Source: Epiperipatus broadwayi (Eukaryota; Onychophora; Udeonychophora; Euonychophora; Peripatidae). From it: 64,000 nucleotides of DNA. Each line of letters begins with the position of its first letter. Position 1 is the stretch's first letter. Position numbers and translations under genes: made by a program. The notes beneath the pieces were generated by a model. It did not search any database, was not told where the DNA came from, and saw nothing but the letters and a program-made list of their open reading frames with translations. Location of the stretch: contig JAQFVV010006647.1 in the NCBI GenBank assembly GCA_028023455.1, forward strand, positions 499,576 to 563,575, read 5' to 3'. Below, in pieces: positions 22,912 to 34,330 of this stretch.

Positions 22912-24549
22912 TATAATGTACCTATATTGATATAGGCACATATAATTTTTATCTAAAATTATTATTAAAGTAATCTTTCATAAAAGAAAAACATAAAATT
23001 AAATGTTGAAGAATTTATTGCAGCTTGTTTTCGAAAAAGATAAGAATTAAATAGTTTTTTTGTTAGTATTCATAAAAATATAATTTGAGAAAGTTAAGAC
23101 ATGCAAATCTCTTTTCATTCAATTTTAATTAAAGAAAAAATAATGTTAAAACTAAATAGTAAATTGTATTAAAAATATATGTGCATATATATGTACATTT
23201 GTAAATATATAAAATGTATGTGAAAGTTAGGGAAGATTATCATTGAAAAACACGGCAATGGCTATTAGATATTAATTAATATAAAACAATACATTTTTGC
23301 ATGGCTATTACTAATTAAGCAATCTTTCAAAACATGTTTATCAAAGGATTAATTGATAAGGAATTTGACAACAGATCTTTGCCGGAGATATCAGAAAGAC
23401 AACACGTTGCAGATATAAATAGACCTTTTTTATCGGACAGTCATTCATTCCACAAATTAATTGAGTTGAGACAATCAGTTCACAAAATTATTGAGAGAGT
23501 GCAGTTCAGAAATTAATTGAGTCAGTTAACAAACAAAATGCAGTGCTGAGAAGATTTTGGGAACGCACGTTTATCTCCAGCCCAGATGTCCGATGAAAAC
23601 AGCAGATCTGCCCGTGAAATAATGTCAGCTTAACATCATAGAAAATCTCCGTCCGTATCTAATTGTCTTCGATAGCAATAATCGTGAAAATCAGGAAACT
23701 CAGCAAGGAAACGTCCCAGCCGGCTGGTAAGCATTTATAATGGAAATATCCTCACCGAAAGCAGCCTCCAAAGAACAAAATTCTACGTCAACATTCAAAA
23801 TCCTAGGTAAAACATTTGCTTATTTTTGTTATACTGTAATAGCCATTGCATTTCATTAATTCGTGCGAATCCTCCAAGAGTCTAATTATATGAACTCGAT
23901 ATCATACATAAATGAACTATTGATGTGTGTGATTAAATTTCAAATGCTATGTAATACTTTAATATTATTATGTGTGTGCATGAGTTAATATGTGCGTGAT
24001 CCTTATATCAATATTATTAGTTAAATTAGATAAATACCAGTGTTTTGTTATGAAAGTAAATAAGAATATTTAAACTAGTTTAGAAATGTCAATTTAAAAT
24101 ATGCGTGTGTTTTATTAGAATTATAAAATGTTTAAATTTAGAAAATAAATGTTAGTTAATAAATTATCTTTAAAATTAAACTTTATTTGTCGGTCAATTC
24201 TTTTTAACAAATTCTTTATCAAGTCTTTTAACCACTATTTAAGTATAATCTATTAGTGATTACAAACAGCTGAGCTAGTCGTGGATTTAGGCATTGAGTT
24301 AGTGGCCATTGCTTAAAGTGCATTATTTATTCATCCTTGAATAGATAGCTGGCGCCCGTGTTTATACACAAACAAAAAAAGTGCTTTGAACTTGGTGTTG
24401 AATTCAACAGGCGAGAAGAAGTTATGTCCTGGAAATGTAACGTTAGTTATATACTTTATAGCTATCGTTTGGGCATACATACTCTCCGAGTATGTTCTTC
24501 TCTGCCTAAGAGGCCGGTGTTTCGAATACACATATTCGAATACAGTTCA
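22912..24549 (+). repeat. 5' LTR
   Basis: Begins (ta)taatgtacctatattgat and ends cgaatacagttca. The 3' LTR begins TGTAATGTACC, so the first TG seems mutated to TA here. A small ORF inside each LTR around 23334 is not conserved as a start codon (acatg versus acacg), so I do not call a gene. Confidence 0.85.
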
Positions 24550-24551
24550 AA

Positions 24552-24578
24552 TGGCTAGACCCAACTTGGGGCTGAACC
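24552..24578 (+). promoter_or_regulatory. Primer binding site, tRNA-Lys-like
   Basis: TGGCTAGACCCAACTTGGGG then CTGAACC, two bases after the LTR end. The classic tRNA-Lys(1,2) site is TGGCGCCCAACGTGGGGC; this one matches except for a three-base insertion after TGGC and a G-to-T change, and the match continues into the T-loop complement (GAACC). Priming by tRNA-Lys is inferred from that. Confidence 0.6.
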
Positions 24579-24914
24579 TAAGAAACAATAGTGACGAGGT
24601 ACTTTGTTTCTTGTTTGAAAAATTTGTTTTATACAAAAGTTAAATTACGTATGTAAAAGTGTTTTAATTTAAAAAAAAAGAATTGACCGAAAATTTTTTT
24701 TTTTCGAAATGAAAAGAGATTTTGACATTTATGCTATCAAATCAGAGACAGCTGATATTTGGGCGGGGTTAAAGCATTAAGAGCAGGTAGAGAAAAGGAC
24801 AAAAGTCTGGAGGTAACGTGAGTTTCCGTATTAGTAAGAAAAATAAATAAATAAGTCGTATATTAAATTCAGTTTAACATAAGCGCTAGTACTTTGAAAT
24901 TGAAATTTTCGAAA

Positions 24915-25604
24915 ATGGATCCGAAAGAAAGCCCAATATATTTTAAAAATCCCCAGTTAGTAGAAAAGGAGAAAGAAGTATCTGAGACACGAATGATGAT
25001 GACAATGATGATGAATATGATGCAAGAGTTCAAAGCAGAATTGATAAAAGAACTCAAAGCAGAATTGAAGGAAGAAATTAGTCAGGTTAAAACAGAAATT
25101 AAAGAACTCAGAGCAGAAGTAAGAGAAATAAGATGTGAGATAACGGTAAAGGTAGAGAAGAACCAAGAAGTTATAGAGTTAGATTTAATTAAAGAAAGTC
25201 AGGAAGTTGAGGTCACGAAAGAGGTAGAAATTGAATTACAATCAGATAGTGTTGTGATAAATAAAGTAGACACAAATGTAGATCAAGAAATAGAAGAAAA
25301 ACATAAGTTCAAGGTAGTAGATAGTGTAGAAAAGTTTTTACAAAAATTTAAAAAGGTTAAAGTAAACGTTCGCATTCGCTGTAGACGTAGATTTAAAACA
25401 AAGAGAAAGCGTAGAAAAAAATATTCCCAGATTGAAGTAATTCGGAGTTTGTCTAGGTATAAAGGTTTTCTGAGTTACGAAGTCGAGAACAGAACAGAAA
25501 GAGATAAAGCAATAAAATATAAAAACGGAACCGATAAGAGAGGAAGGTTAGTTTATATTATAGAATTTGTAGAAAGAAAGAAGGAACCGCCTGACATAGC
25601 TTAA
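24915..25604 (+). CDS. Coiled-coil/basic protein of the LTR element (Gag-like, 229 aa)
   Basis: The ATG at 24915 has a good context (gaaaATGG) and is the first in this frame. Residues 28-95 are a highly charged Leu/Lys/Glu coiled coil (QEFKAELIKELKAELKEEI and similar heptads). Residues 95-135 are acidic, and about residues 150-175 form a strongly basic cluster (VRIRCRRRFKTKRKRRKKY) that could bind nucleic acid. The last 45 residues include GRLVYIIEFVERKKEPPDIA. Such coiled-coil N-terminal plus basic layout is common in retroelement ORF1/Gag proteins, but I see no CA motif or CCHC knuckle. The Gag N-terminus of the Ty3-like element at 59.1 kb has a similar Met-rich coiled coil. It may encode a Gag remnant that packages the RNA; function is inferred. 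Confidence 0.6.
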   Translation: MDPKESPIYFKNPQLVEKEKEVSETRMMMTMMMNMMQEFKAELIKELKAELKEEISQVKTEIKELRAEVREIRCEITVKVEKNQEVIELDLIKESQEVEVTKEVEIELQSDSVVINKVDTNVDQEIEEKHKFKVVDSVEKFLQKFKKVKVNVRIRCRRRFKTKRKRRKKYSQIEVIRSLSRYKGFLSYEVENRTERDKAIKYKNGTDKRGRLVYIIEFVERKKEPPDIA

Positions 25605-26380
25605 AAGTTAGTAATCGGGCGGAATAGTAAAGGAAATAAACAAAAAGGACCGGAAATGGACTATGAGTCTAATATAATTATTTTGACGTAGGTGAAAAGC
25701 CTGAATTAGAATTTCGCTATTTAAAATGATGGATTGTTTTATCAAATAATAATAACAGAGGCTTCGCAAAATAAAAGATTTTTTTTCTCCACGCACATAT
25801 TAATTACGGAAATGTTCGTAAATAAACAATTCAAATAAATAAAAATCAATAAAATCAAGTTAAATAAAAGGGGTCAAATTAAGGATTTAGAAATAATATT
25901 TGTAGAATTAAATAAATGAATAAAATAACGGAAATACATAAAATAAAAACAAGTTAAATAAATAAGTATAATATGTCTGTAGAAAATAAATAAAATATTC
26001 GTAGTAAAATAAAATAGTTTCTGAGTACATGCACGTTAATATATAAGTTAAAGTAATGGGTTAAAAGTAATATCGTAATATAAATAAATATGTAAATTGA
26101 TGTCTGTGATAGTTTAGAATAGTATTGTAAGATTAAATAAATAATATTTAAATAATGTTCGTAATGAATTTAAAAATCATATAAATGAAAGTCAATCTAA
26201 GTTGTATTAGGAGCGTATAAGGGTTCAAATCTAAAGGGATGAGGGTAGGATAGAAGTGTTTTAGTTAAGGTTAAGTTCAAAGCTCTCGACTGGATAAATT
26301 CTAGCACCCGTAACGGATTGGCTAGGATCATTCCTCTTTTAAAAAGCACACTGGCAACAACCAGAGTAAGTCGTACCTCA

Positions 26381-26565
26381 TTTTCCAAAGCGTAAGTCAG
26401 AAATGGACAGTTGAAAATTCCTGCCATTGTAGCTGCTTAGTCAAAGTCCGATCAAGAGAATCGGCAATCGTTTTCCAGGGCGTAAGTCGAAAATGGACAG
26501 TTGAAATTCCTGCCATTTGCAGCCACCTTTTCTTAGTCAAAGTCCGATCAAGAGAATCGGCAGCC
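26381..26565 (+). repeat. Two tandem 90-bp units inside the LTR element
   Basis: Units start ttttccaaagcgtaagtc and ttttccagggcgtaagtc. Both contain 'aaatggacagttgaaa', 'ttcctgccat' and 'agtccgatcaagagaatcgg'. The 1.2 kb between the ORF stop and the 3' LTR is otherwise non-coding. Confidence 0.8.
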
Positions 26566-26801
26566 GAAGCTTCATTTACAAAAGATCCCTGTGCCACAAA
26601 TTTAGTTTGTCCTCGTGGTCATTATCCAGGACGAATATTGTAAGCAATGTTACCAGCATAGAAAGAAGAAAAGCATAATTGGAGATTGCCCTTAGTATGG
26701 AAAGGAAAAGATATTAAAAAAAGGCAAACTTAGAAGGAATAATAAATTAATATTTAATGTTGTCAGAGATAAAATGGTCAAAAATGACGCATTTTACTCT
26801 C

Positions 26802-26815
26802 AAAAGGAAGGGCGG
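26802..26815 (+). promoter_or_regulatory. Polypurine tract of the LTR element
   Basis: aaaaggaagggcgg ends directly at TGTAATG, the first bases of the 3' LTR. One C interrupts the purines. Such tracts prime plus-strand DNA synthesis in LTR retroelements. Confidence 0.7.
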
Positions 26816-28440
26816 TGTAATGTACCTATATTGATATAGGCACATATAATTTTTATCTAAAATTATTATTAAAGTAATCTTTCATAAAAGAAAAACATAA
26901 AATTAAATGTTGAAGAATTTATTGCAGCTTGTTTTCGAAAAAGATAAGAATTAAATAGTTTTTTTGTTAGTATTCGTAAAAATATAATTTGAGAAAGTTA
27001 AGACATGCAAATCTCTTTTCATTCAATTTTAATTAAAGAAAAAATAATGTTAAAACTAAATAGTAAATTGTATTAAAAATATATGTGCGTATATATGTAC
27101 ATTTGTAAATATATAAAATGTATGTGAAAGTTAGGGAAAAACATGGCAATGGCTATTAGATATTAATTAATATAAAACAATACATTTTTGCATGGCTATT
27201 ACTAATTAAGCAATCTTTCAAAACACGCTTATCAAAGGATTAATTGATAAGGAATTTGACAACAGATCTTTGCCGGAGATATCAGAAAGACAACACGTTG
27301 CAGATATAAATAGACCTTTTTTATCGGACAGTCATTCATTCCACAAATTAATTGAGTTGAGACAATCAGTTCACAAAATTATTGAGAGAGTGCAGTTCGG
27401 AAATTAATTGAGTCAGTTAACAAACAAAATGCAGTGCTGAGAAGATTTTGGGAACGCACGTTTAACTCCAGCCCAGATGTCCGATGAAAACAGCAGATCT
27501 GCCCGTGAAATAATGTCAGCTTAACATCGTAGAAAATCTCCGTCCGTATCTAATTGTCTTCGATAGCAATAATCGTGAAAATCAGGAAACTCAGCAAGGA
27601 AACGTCCCAGCCGGCTGGTAAGCATTTATAATGGAAATATCCTCACCGAAAGCAGCCTCCAAAGAACAAAATTCTACATCAACATTCAAAATCCTAGGTA
27701 AAACATTTGCTTATTTTCGTTATACTGTAATAGCCATTGCATTTCATTAATTCGTGCGAATCCTCCAAGAGTCTAATTATATGAACTCGATATCATACAT
27801 AAATGAACTATTGATGTGTGTGATTAAATTTCAAATGCTATGTAATACTTTAATATTATTATGTGTGTGCATGAGTTAATATGTGCGTGATCCTTATATC
27901 AATATTATTAGTTAAATTAGATAAATACCAGTGTTTTGTTATGAAAGTAAATAAGAATATTTAAACTAGTTTAGAAATGTCAATTTAAAATATGCGTGAG
28001 TTTTATTAGAATTATAAAATGTTTAAATTTAGAAAATAAATGTTAGTTAATAAATTATCTTTAAAATTAAACTTTATTTGTCGGTCAATTCTTTTTAACA
28101 AATTCTTTATCAAGTCTTTTAACCACTAATTAAATATAATCTATTAGTGATTACAAACAGCTGAGCTAGTCGTGGATTTAGGCATTGAGTTAGTGGCCAT
28201 TGCTTAAAGTGCGTTATTTATTCATCCTTGAATAGATAGCTGGTGCCCGTGTTTATACACAAACAAAAAAAGTGCTTTGAACTTGGTGTTGAACTCAACA
28301 GTCGAGAAGAAGTTATGTCCTGGAAATGTAACGTTAGTTATATACTTTATAGCTATCGTTTGGGCATACATACTCTCCGAGTATGTTCTTCTCTGCCTAA
28401 GAGGCCGGTGTTTCGAATACACATATTCGAATACGGTTCA
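26816..28440 (+). repeat. 3' LTR
   Basis: Starts TGTAATGTACC, ends cgaatacggttca and is followed directly by atatatatatag. Compared with the 5' LTR it has lost about 12 bp near 27136 (gattatcatt region) and differs at scattered single bases. Confidence 0.85.
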
Positions 28441-29256
28441 ATATATATATAGTACAAGTGAGTTGGCAAAGGTTAATATTTAAAAGGTAAAAAAAATTTA
28501 GAAGTACTATTTGATTTTTTTAATGTAATTGATTTTTTTAGATATGTACAACAAAAGATATTTGTATTTGATATTATCTATTTAATTATGTTAAAATTGA
28601 GGGGAATAGAAATGCATACAGATTGTCTATCCAGATAAATAAAAGAAAGACATTCCAAACACAAATTATTACTAGCTGAGTAATATACTTCTAATGCTAA
28701 TTAAGGATGGCTGAAATAATTTATAGAAAACATAACTTCATAGCTAAAAATAATAAGGAATGTACATGATTATCAACTTGTATTTTGATAATAAAACAAA
28801 TGATAAAAAATTTGTGTAGAAAATTTCAAAACTGGTCAAGAATATAAAAAGAAGAAAACAACTGCAAAGAGGGTCTTTTCTTGTTTTTTTCTCTTGGCTG
28901 GCAGTTTCCATGAGTTCTGGATCATTTCTCTATCCAAGACTTTTCATATGCTGAACTAATTTGTCATGCAGGAGTGGAAACTGGAACATTTGCAGACACC
29001 TTTCACCATAAAGAGGTCACTTCAAAAATCTTTTGAGTCCAGCCTTAAAGCAGATCAAGTTAACATACCAATGAGCCCATCAACATAAAAACCATGCATG
29101 GCATAATCAATGATCCATATAACACCAAGGAATTTACTAGTAAGATATTATTCATACTATAATTCATGACTAATTCCATATGTTAGCAAATCAAACTAAC
29201 TATAAACTTATAATACCAATAAATAGACATTCACAGTTTTATTATTCAAGTAACTT
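28441..29256. other. No gene recognised
   Basis: AT-rich sequence followed from about 28860 by a less AT-rich stretch (ctggcagtttccatgagttc and similar) that looks like an old repeat. No conserved domain or element end could be identified. Confidence 0.35.
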
Positions 29257-29440
29257 TCATTTATGGCTGATTAGAGAATTGATATAAGAACTGTTTGAAT
29301 TAATTATTTGATTAACATTATTATCTGGATGAGCATGTGTAAGTTCTTTCCAATTTATTAATAATTTTTGTTTAAATGTTTTAATTTGTCTTAAAATATT
29401 TACCTTTAATGTCAAATTTTCACTGTACATTCTTAATTTT
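29257..29440 (-). other. Protein-like terminal exon or relic
   Basis: The minus strand reads LTLKVNILRQIKTFKQKLLI, then NWKELTHAHPDNNVNQIINS and SSYINSL before a stop. Composition is that of a helical protein, better than chance for this AT content. AATAAA lies about 20 bases past the stop. The upstream part of the frame runs into the palindrome at 29440, which may have inserted into it. No family recognised. Confidence 0.3.
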
Positions 29441-29656
29441 AATACATATACAAGGGATGTGCAGACATCTCTACTATGTAATAACTGAAATATAGGCTTA
29501 TTATATACCTGTATCAATATATGTAATATATAGGGTATATAAGCACAGACTTTCACATGACTCTATATATTACATATATTGATACAGGTATATAATAAGC
29601 CTGTATTTCAGTTATTACATAATAGAAATGTCTGCCCATCCCTTGTTTATGTATTA
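29440..29656. repeat. 217-bp near-perfect palindrome
   Basis: Arms of about 94 bp (taatacatatacaagggatg... and its complement ...cccttgtttatgtatta) surround a 29-bp centre containing 'gcacagactttcacatgact'. The inner arm 'tacatatattgatacaggta' is the tail of the SINE-like family at 17909 and 45072. Only a few mismatches by eye. Confidence 0.85.
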
Positions 29657-29699
29657 AATGGATTATGACCTTACATGAGGGGTCAGATTGACTTTAGGT

Positions 29700-30085
29700 C
29701 AACATGGGTGGACAAGAATCTCAGCCTCAGGGTGGCCTTTGAGCATTCCATCATAAGAATTTTCAATTGGATGGATGATTGAAGAGTTGGAGGGTGAAGT
29801 GGATTAAAGCCTGTCCATTAAAGTATGAATATTGGCTATCTTAAAATATATCTGAGCACTTATTGCATATATGTGTAGAGATGATAATCTGGACCAATTG
29901 ATGATCGCTGGTTTAGCATGAAATACATATATTGGTGATTATTTACCTTTTCAACACATATGTGTTCATGTGTATCAGTGACATGAGATAGGGTGGTGAG
30001 TGGTGGGTCATGTGAAATTCTCTGCTCATATAGCCTATATATTACATATATTGATAAAGGTATATAATAAGCCTGTATTTCAGTT
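29700..30085 (+). mobile_element. Relic of the tRNA-related fold-back family
   Basis: Contains, in order, 'gcctgtccattaaagtatga', 'gctggtttagcatgaaatac', 'tattggtgattattta', 'cacatatgtgttcatg', 'gggtcatgtgaaa' and 'tattacatatattgata', as in the second half of the element at 45072-45558. The first arm is missing. Confidence 0.65.
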
Positions 30086-30641
30086 CTTAATTTCAGTTTA
30101 TTAGATTTTATTTTAAAGCTGTAAAAAATGTATAAATTACTTATGCCAACATGTTCATTTAATATATGAATGCTGGGAAAAATTCTTAAAAAATATTACA
30201 TTTAATTATTTACTGTGAAAATAATTATACAGTGGTATCAGTGGGTCTACAGACATGGCACCCTTTTAAATAAATAATTTTATTGATTCTGTAGGCAATT
30301 TGTATTGAGATAAAAATATTAGGTCAGTTAATCAGGAAATATAACTGTGTTTTAGAACTATCTGAATTCATACATGATTGGAATATTCTTTTTTTAATAG
30401 TTTGATTAACTAGCACATTATAGTGCATAAAACAAGACTTAATCTATCTGAAACTGGTACATTGATTATAAAAAGTTTTTGACTTTTAAAGATATCATTT
30501 ATGATAACCTTAAAAATTGTAAAGTTCAGATTGAAGTTTTAAAAAATTTTGTGATCATTTAATTAGCCATAAAAACAATGTAAAACTTATTTTAATGTGA
30601 TTAAATTACATCAAAATTATTTTGTGCAACTTTATAAGATT

Positions 30642-31010
30642 TAGTAGTTCCCACCCTGTGGTAAATGTACACCTAGAGGTACATTGGAGGACCAGTTGGG
30701 GGTGTGTGAAAATAATATTGGTAATAGTAAAAATAACACTCACAAAAAGTTAAAATAACACAAAAACAAAATTATAGAATTTTGGTTTATAAAGAGGACT
30801 TAATGTGAAGCAAGTCTAAAGACATTTTTCATGTGTCCTTCCCCTCTTCACCAAAACTATCACTGTGATTGAAAGCAGTCCACCATTTTAGTATAAGATT
30901 GAGTGTCAAGTGAGTAATGTGTATTAATAGGTTTAGATCATTCATAATCAATGGGTGTGTGAAAGAAAAAAAGCTAATCAAGGGATATGTGAAAGATATA
31001 AAGATGGGAT
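30642..31010 (+). mobile_element. hAT-like terminal inverted repeat / non-autonomous fragment
   Basis: Starts tagtagttcccaccctgtgg, close to the common hAT end CAGTGGTTCCCAACCTGTGG, and goes on 'acctagaggtacattggagg' and 'ttgggggtgtgtgaaa', typical of hAT-derived repeats. A weaker echo 'atgggtgtgtgaaagaaaa' is at 30952. I do not see a matching right end or the 8-bp duplication. Confidence 0.4.
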
Positions 31011-31984
31011 CTGCTTGTTTAAATAACAAAGAAATGATCTTACCTTTGATCAATTAAAAATTTAGAATTAAAATCAGCTACTTTGAAATTGGGAAATAAA
31101 TTATATGTTTATCAGAATTACATTATTTAGAAACATTTTAATAATATTGAAAAGTATTAAGAAAATTATAGCGATTTTGTCAAGCTTGAATCTAAACAAA
31201 TAAGTAAATAGTCAAAACAACTGACATTGGTGTCTTCCATAACCTTTTTTAGAAGAATATTGAAGGAGAAGGCAATTCTCACCTGGCATTCCAATTGCTT
31301 TGTGGTAAGACTTTGAACACCTTTTATCTCTTTGTTTTATCTTCATCTAACAATAACTAGGTACAATATATATTGATTGATTAATCTTGAATAATTACAC
31401 AAATAAACTATGGTCTCATTTTCTGAAATAAGTATACTATGTCCTATTAAAAGATGAAAAAACTCAAATTTATTTTATTGGATTTGAACCCAAATCATAG
31501 TTCATGCCTAGTGAATATACTCCCACAGTTCCATTAAATCAAGTAAAATGAAATAAATAACTAAAATGATATGTAGTGTATTTTTTAGACTTACTATCAT
31601 ATTTGTAATATACATTTTTTCTTAAAAAACTTTTCAATCAATTTGCCAAATCTATTTTGGCTTATAATTGTGAAATATAGATTTTTAATTCAAGAACTGC
31701 AAGTATAGAAGCCATCATAATAAGAACTGATAATACTGTCAGAAGTTGTATCAGAAAGGTAAGCATAAAAATTAAACTTACTAGAAATTAAAATTCCAAA
31801 TTTCAACAGCAACATGGTGTCAGAAGAAAAGATAATGCTCTAAATAGCACCAAAATTATTGACAGCGTACAAAGCACAAGAAACCTAGAAAAAAAAACAT
31901 ATGCAGATGTTACTAAATTAGAGTACAAATCAAGAAATAAAAAAAACCAATCCAACTTTTATGCAGAGTCCAAAATTTAAAAAA

Positions 31985-33018
31985 TAAATCAAACGGAGAT
32001 TAATGCATTAGACCTCGATAGCAGTGATAACCGCGAGCCCCCAGCAGTCACATGGACACAGCAAGAATTACAAATAATTAACACAGATTTTAACAGCACG
32101 ATCTCAATAAAAGTTTTTAATTCTTTTAAAAAAATTATCTCACAAAAATCGATAGTAATAGCAGCAACAGACAACAGTTTAAACCTATATAAATTCCCAA
32201 GAAAACTGTTGTATGAGGAATTAATGCAAAACAGAACATGGGAATCGATATTAAGTATCAGAGAGCACCCCAAGTCGACATACTTAGCCCTAGAATTTTT
32301 TAATAAGTATCAAAAAACTACATTTCAAAACCTGATAAAAAGTCTAAGAAATTATGCCCTGATAACTGTCTATAAAAATCCCCAAATTACATCACTGGAA
32401 CTATCGGAAATACATACTTTGGATATAACATTCAAGATTTTCAAAGTATAATGCAACAATACGGTAAAATAATCTACTTGAAAAGGATATATCTAAGTAA
32501 CACACTGTTTTACAGCAATAGCTTTCACTTTAAAATCAAACTGAATCACAATGTAACATCAGACAGTATACTAACACAGATAATTGATCAAGTCACTATA
32601 CAAAACATTTATATAAAAGGAAAGAAGCTTCAATGCTTTTCATGTGGAAAACATGAACACCTAAAAATACACTGTGATAAAAAAAAACATTGAGAACCAC
32701 ACAAATACAAATTAACAGAAAATGACAAAAAGCACAGAACAGACAATGAAAGCCTCTCAGCATACAGAAACTTACAATCAGAAAACAAAAAATCATCACC
32801 TTCAAAAGAAGGATATAGGCAAAGATATAAAAATTAGAGAACAACTTTCAGATTCACACATTAAAAAAAATAAAAGTCATCTGCCAGACCAAATCACTAG
32901 CAAAGTCAGTGATAAGAAAGAAGACAAAGAAACAAAATACCCTAATAATGACAATATCAAACATAATCAAATACGAACAGCAAAAACAATAGAAATTGAA
33001 AGCAAAACCTTAACTTAA
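31985..33018 (+). pseudogene. LINE ORF1 relic with CCHC zinc knuckle
   Basis: Successive frames read EPPAVTWTQQELQII, LYEELMQNRTWESIL, then after a frameshift at about 32440 MQQYGKIIYLKRIYL, and LQCFSCGKHEHLKIHC. The last is a C-x2-C-x4-H-x4-C knuckle at about 32630-32674. The order RNA-binding-like fold ('QYGKI..LKR') followed by a knuckle is that of ORF1 proteins of Tx1/L1-type and jockey-type LINEs, which bind the element RNA. After the knuckle comes a Lys/Asn-rich tail. No endonuclease or RT follows within 3 kb, so only the 5' part remains. It is interrupted by stops and at least one frameshift. Confidence 0.55.
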
Positions 33019-33210
33019 TTGACACAAACAATACAAACAAGTTTGCCCAAAATAATCCAAGGAAAGACAGAATCAAAAAGAAGAACAGGAAGCCGATCAA
33101 AAAAAAGATAAACATTCCAAAAAAAGTCAAGACCAGAAATCTTATCTTAGACAACCTCAAACAAGTGTGCCAATCAAATGATGGTCTCGAAGAAAAAGTG
33201 GAGCTAGATT

Positions 33211-33504
33211 GTGAGAATAAAACAAGAACAATTACAAATGGTCAATCAAGATGTAGATACAAACACATATACTTTGAGCAATACTAATGAAATCATAAAT
33301 CAAGGTGACTGGAATAAAAGATTTAAGCCCATCATTAAAAAACCAAGAAAGGAAGCCAGATTTATCTATGCCATGAGAGAGAAATTACTAAATTTCTTGC
33401 CCACAAATGCATATATATATATATCTGCAAAGTGTGCAAAGAAAATGCCAACATACCTGACAATATGGGTTGTTCAAACAATAGATAAGCTTTATAGACA
33501 TTAA
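33211..33504 (+). pseudogene. Possible continuation of the LINE relic
   Basis: Open frame containing WNKRFKPIIKKPRKEARFIY and AMREKLLNFLPT. It is basic and protein-like, on the same strand as the ORF1 relic 190 bp upstream. It may be the ORF1 tail; I do not see the endonuclease motifs that would start an ORF2. Confidence 0.3.
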
Positions 33505-33639
33505 ATGGTTCAAATAAATGAACAACATCTGGATTAAACTGATAGATAATCTTTGGATAAACATCTATAGAGATCATACAAATTTAAATCAGGTAACAAT
33601 AAGTTGATTGGACAACAGGGAGATAAAAACATAAAAATA

Positions 33640-33720
33640 ATAAACAAAAGTTCAGAGTAGGATTTGAACCCACAAAGAAATGAACATATTCAAAACATAG
33701 CTCAACATATTAATTTTTGT
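33640..33720 (-). mobile_element. tRNA-like SINE fragment
   Basis: On the minus strand: tgtgggttcaaatcctactc, a good box B (GGTTCAAATCC) preceded by 'gagctatgttttgaatatg'. No clear box A or target duplication. Similar box B-like words occur at 31480 (minus). Confidence 0.35.
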
Positions 33721-33902
33721 TATTGAGATTATTTGATCAATATATAAAAGAACATGAAAACGTAATTATAATCAATGTAACATCTTTTATATTGAAACTG
33801 ATTTCTTTGACATATGTATTCTCTTACATGAAACTATATATATATATTGATTTGAATATTACATATATTTTAGAAAGAATGCAGACATCAAACTTAATTT
33901 AT

Positions 33903-33948
<46 letters not shown>
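33903..33948. repeat. (TA)n microsatellite
   Basis: An uninterrupted TA run of about 45 bp, the longest of more than ten TA runs in the window. Confidence 0.9.
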
Positions 33949-33952
<4 letters not shown>

Positions 33953-34079
33953 GCATAATAGCCCCAACCCCAGACTGATTTCTGCTACTGGCTTCCTCAG
34001 TGAGGTGCTAGGATATTCATGCATTAGATCATATATTGTAATGGTCAAAACTCATCTATCTTGCTAATACACTGCAGAA

Positions 34080-34330
34080 TTTAAACCCTAGAATGGAACT
34101 CAGCACTAAGAAGGGTCACCTCCCAGAAATCCCAAGTTTGAATCCAAGTCTAAGCTTCATAGCACCATCTGCATGATAACACATCTGATGCTACTAATAG
34201 TATAATTTCTTACTGGTGTCGGTGGTCAGGGAGAAACAAGAGACCCTAAATTTAAAATTGCCCTAGGTTCATCTAACAATAACTTATAAATGTGCCCAAG
34301 ATAAGCCTAATATGGTATGTAACTTAGATT
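34080..34330 (+). repeat. Old SINE-type repeat
   Basis: A box B-like 'aagtttgaatccaag' is followed by 'ggtgtcggtggtcagggaga'. The word 'gggagaaacaaga' recurs at 39958. Probably an old tRNA-derived repeat; borders unclear. Confidence 0.3.

Larger units (their letters stand above)
22912..28440 (+). mobile_element. Non-autonomous LTR retrotransposon, 5.5 kb
   Basis: Two direct LTRs of about 1.63 kb flank a 2.27-kb interior. The 5' LTR is followed by a tRNA-Lys-like primer binding site, and the 3' LTR is preceded by the purine tract aaaaggaagggcgg. Both outer ends lie in (TA)n. I count about 18 substitutions plus one 12-bp indel between the LTRs by eye, about 1.1%, so insertion is recent. The interior has one ORF and no protease, RT, RNase H or integrase. 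It must be moved by another element's enzymes. It resembles the LARD type of derivative. Confidence 0.85.

Noticed and set aside
23334-23516. 60-codon ORF in the LTR of the non-autonomous element
   Set aside because: The start codon is lost in the other LTR, so coding is unlikely.
24331-24643. Overlapping ORFs on both strands at the LTR end
   Set aside because: They cross the LTR/interior border and simply repeat in the 3' LTR; no conserved protein is visible.
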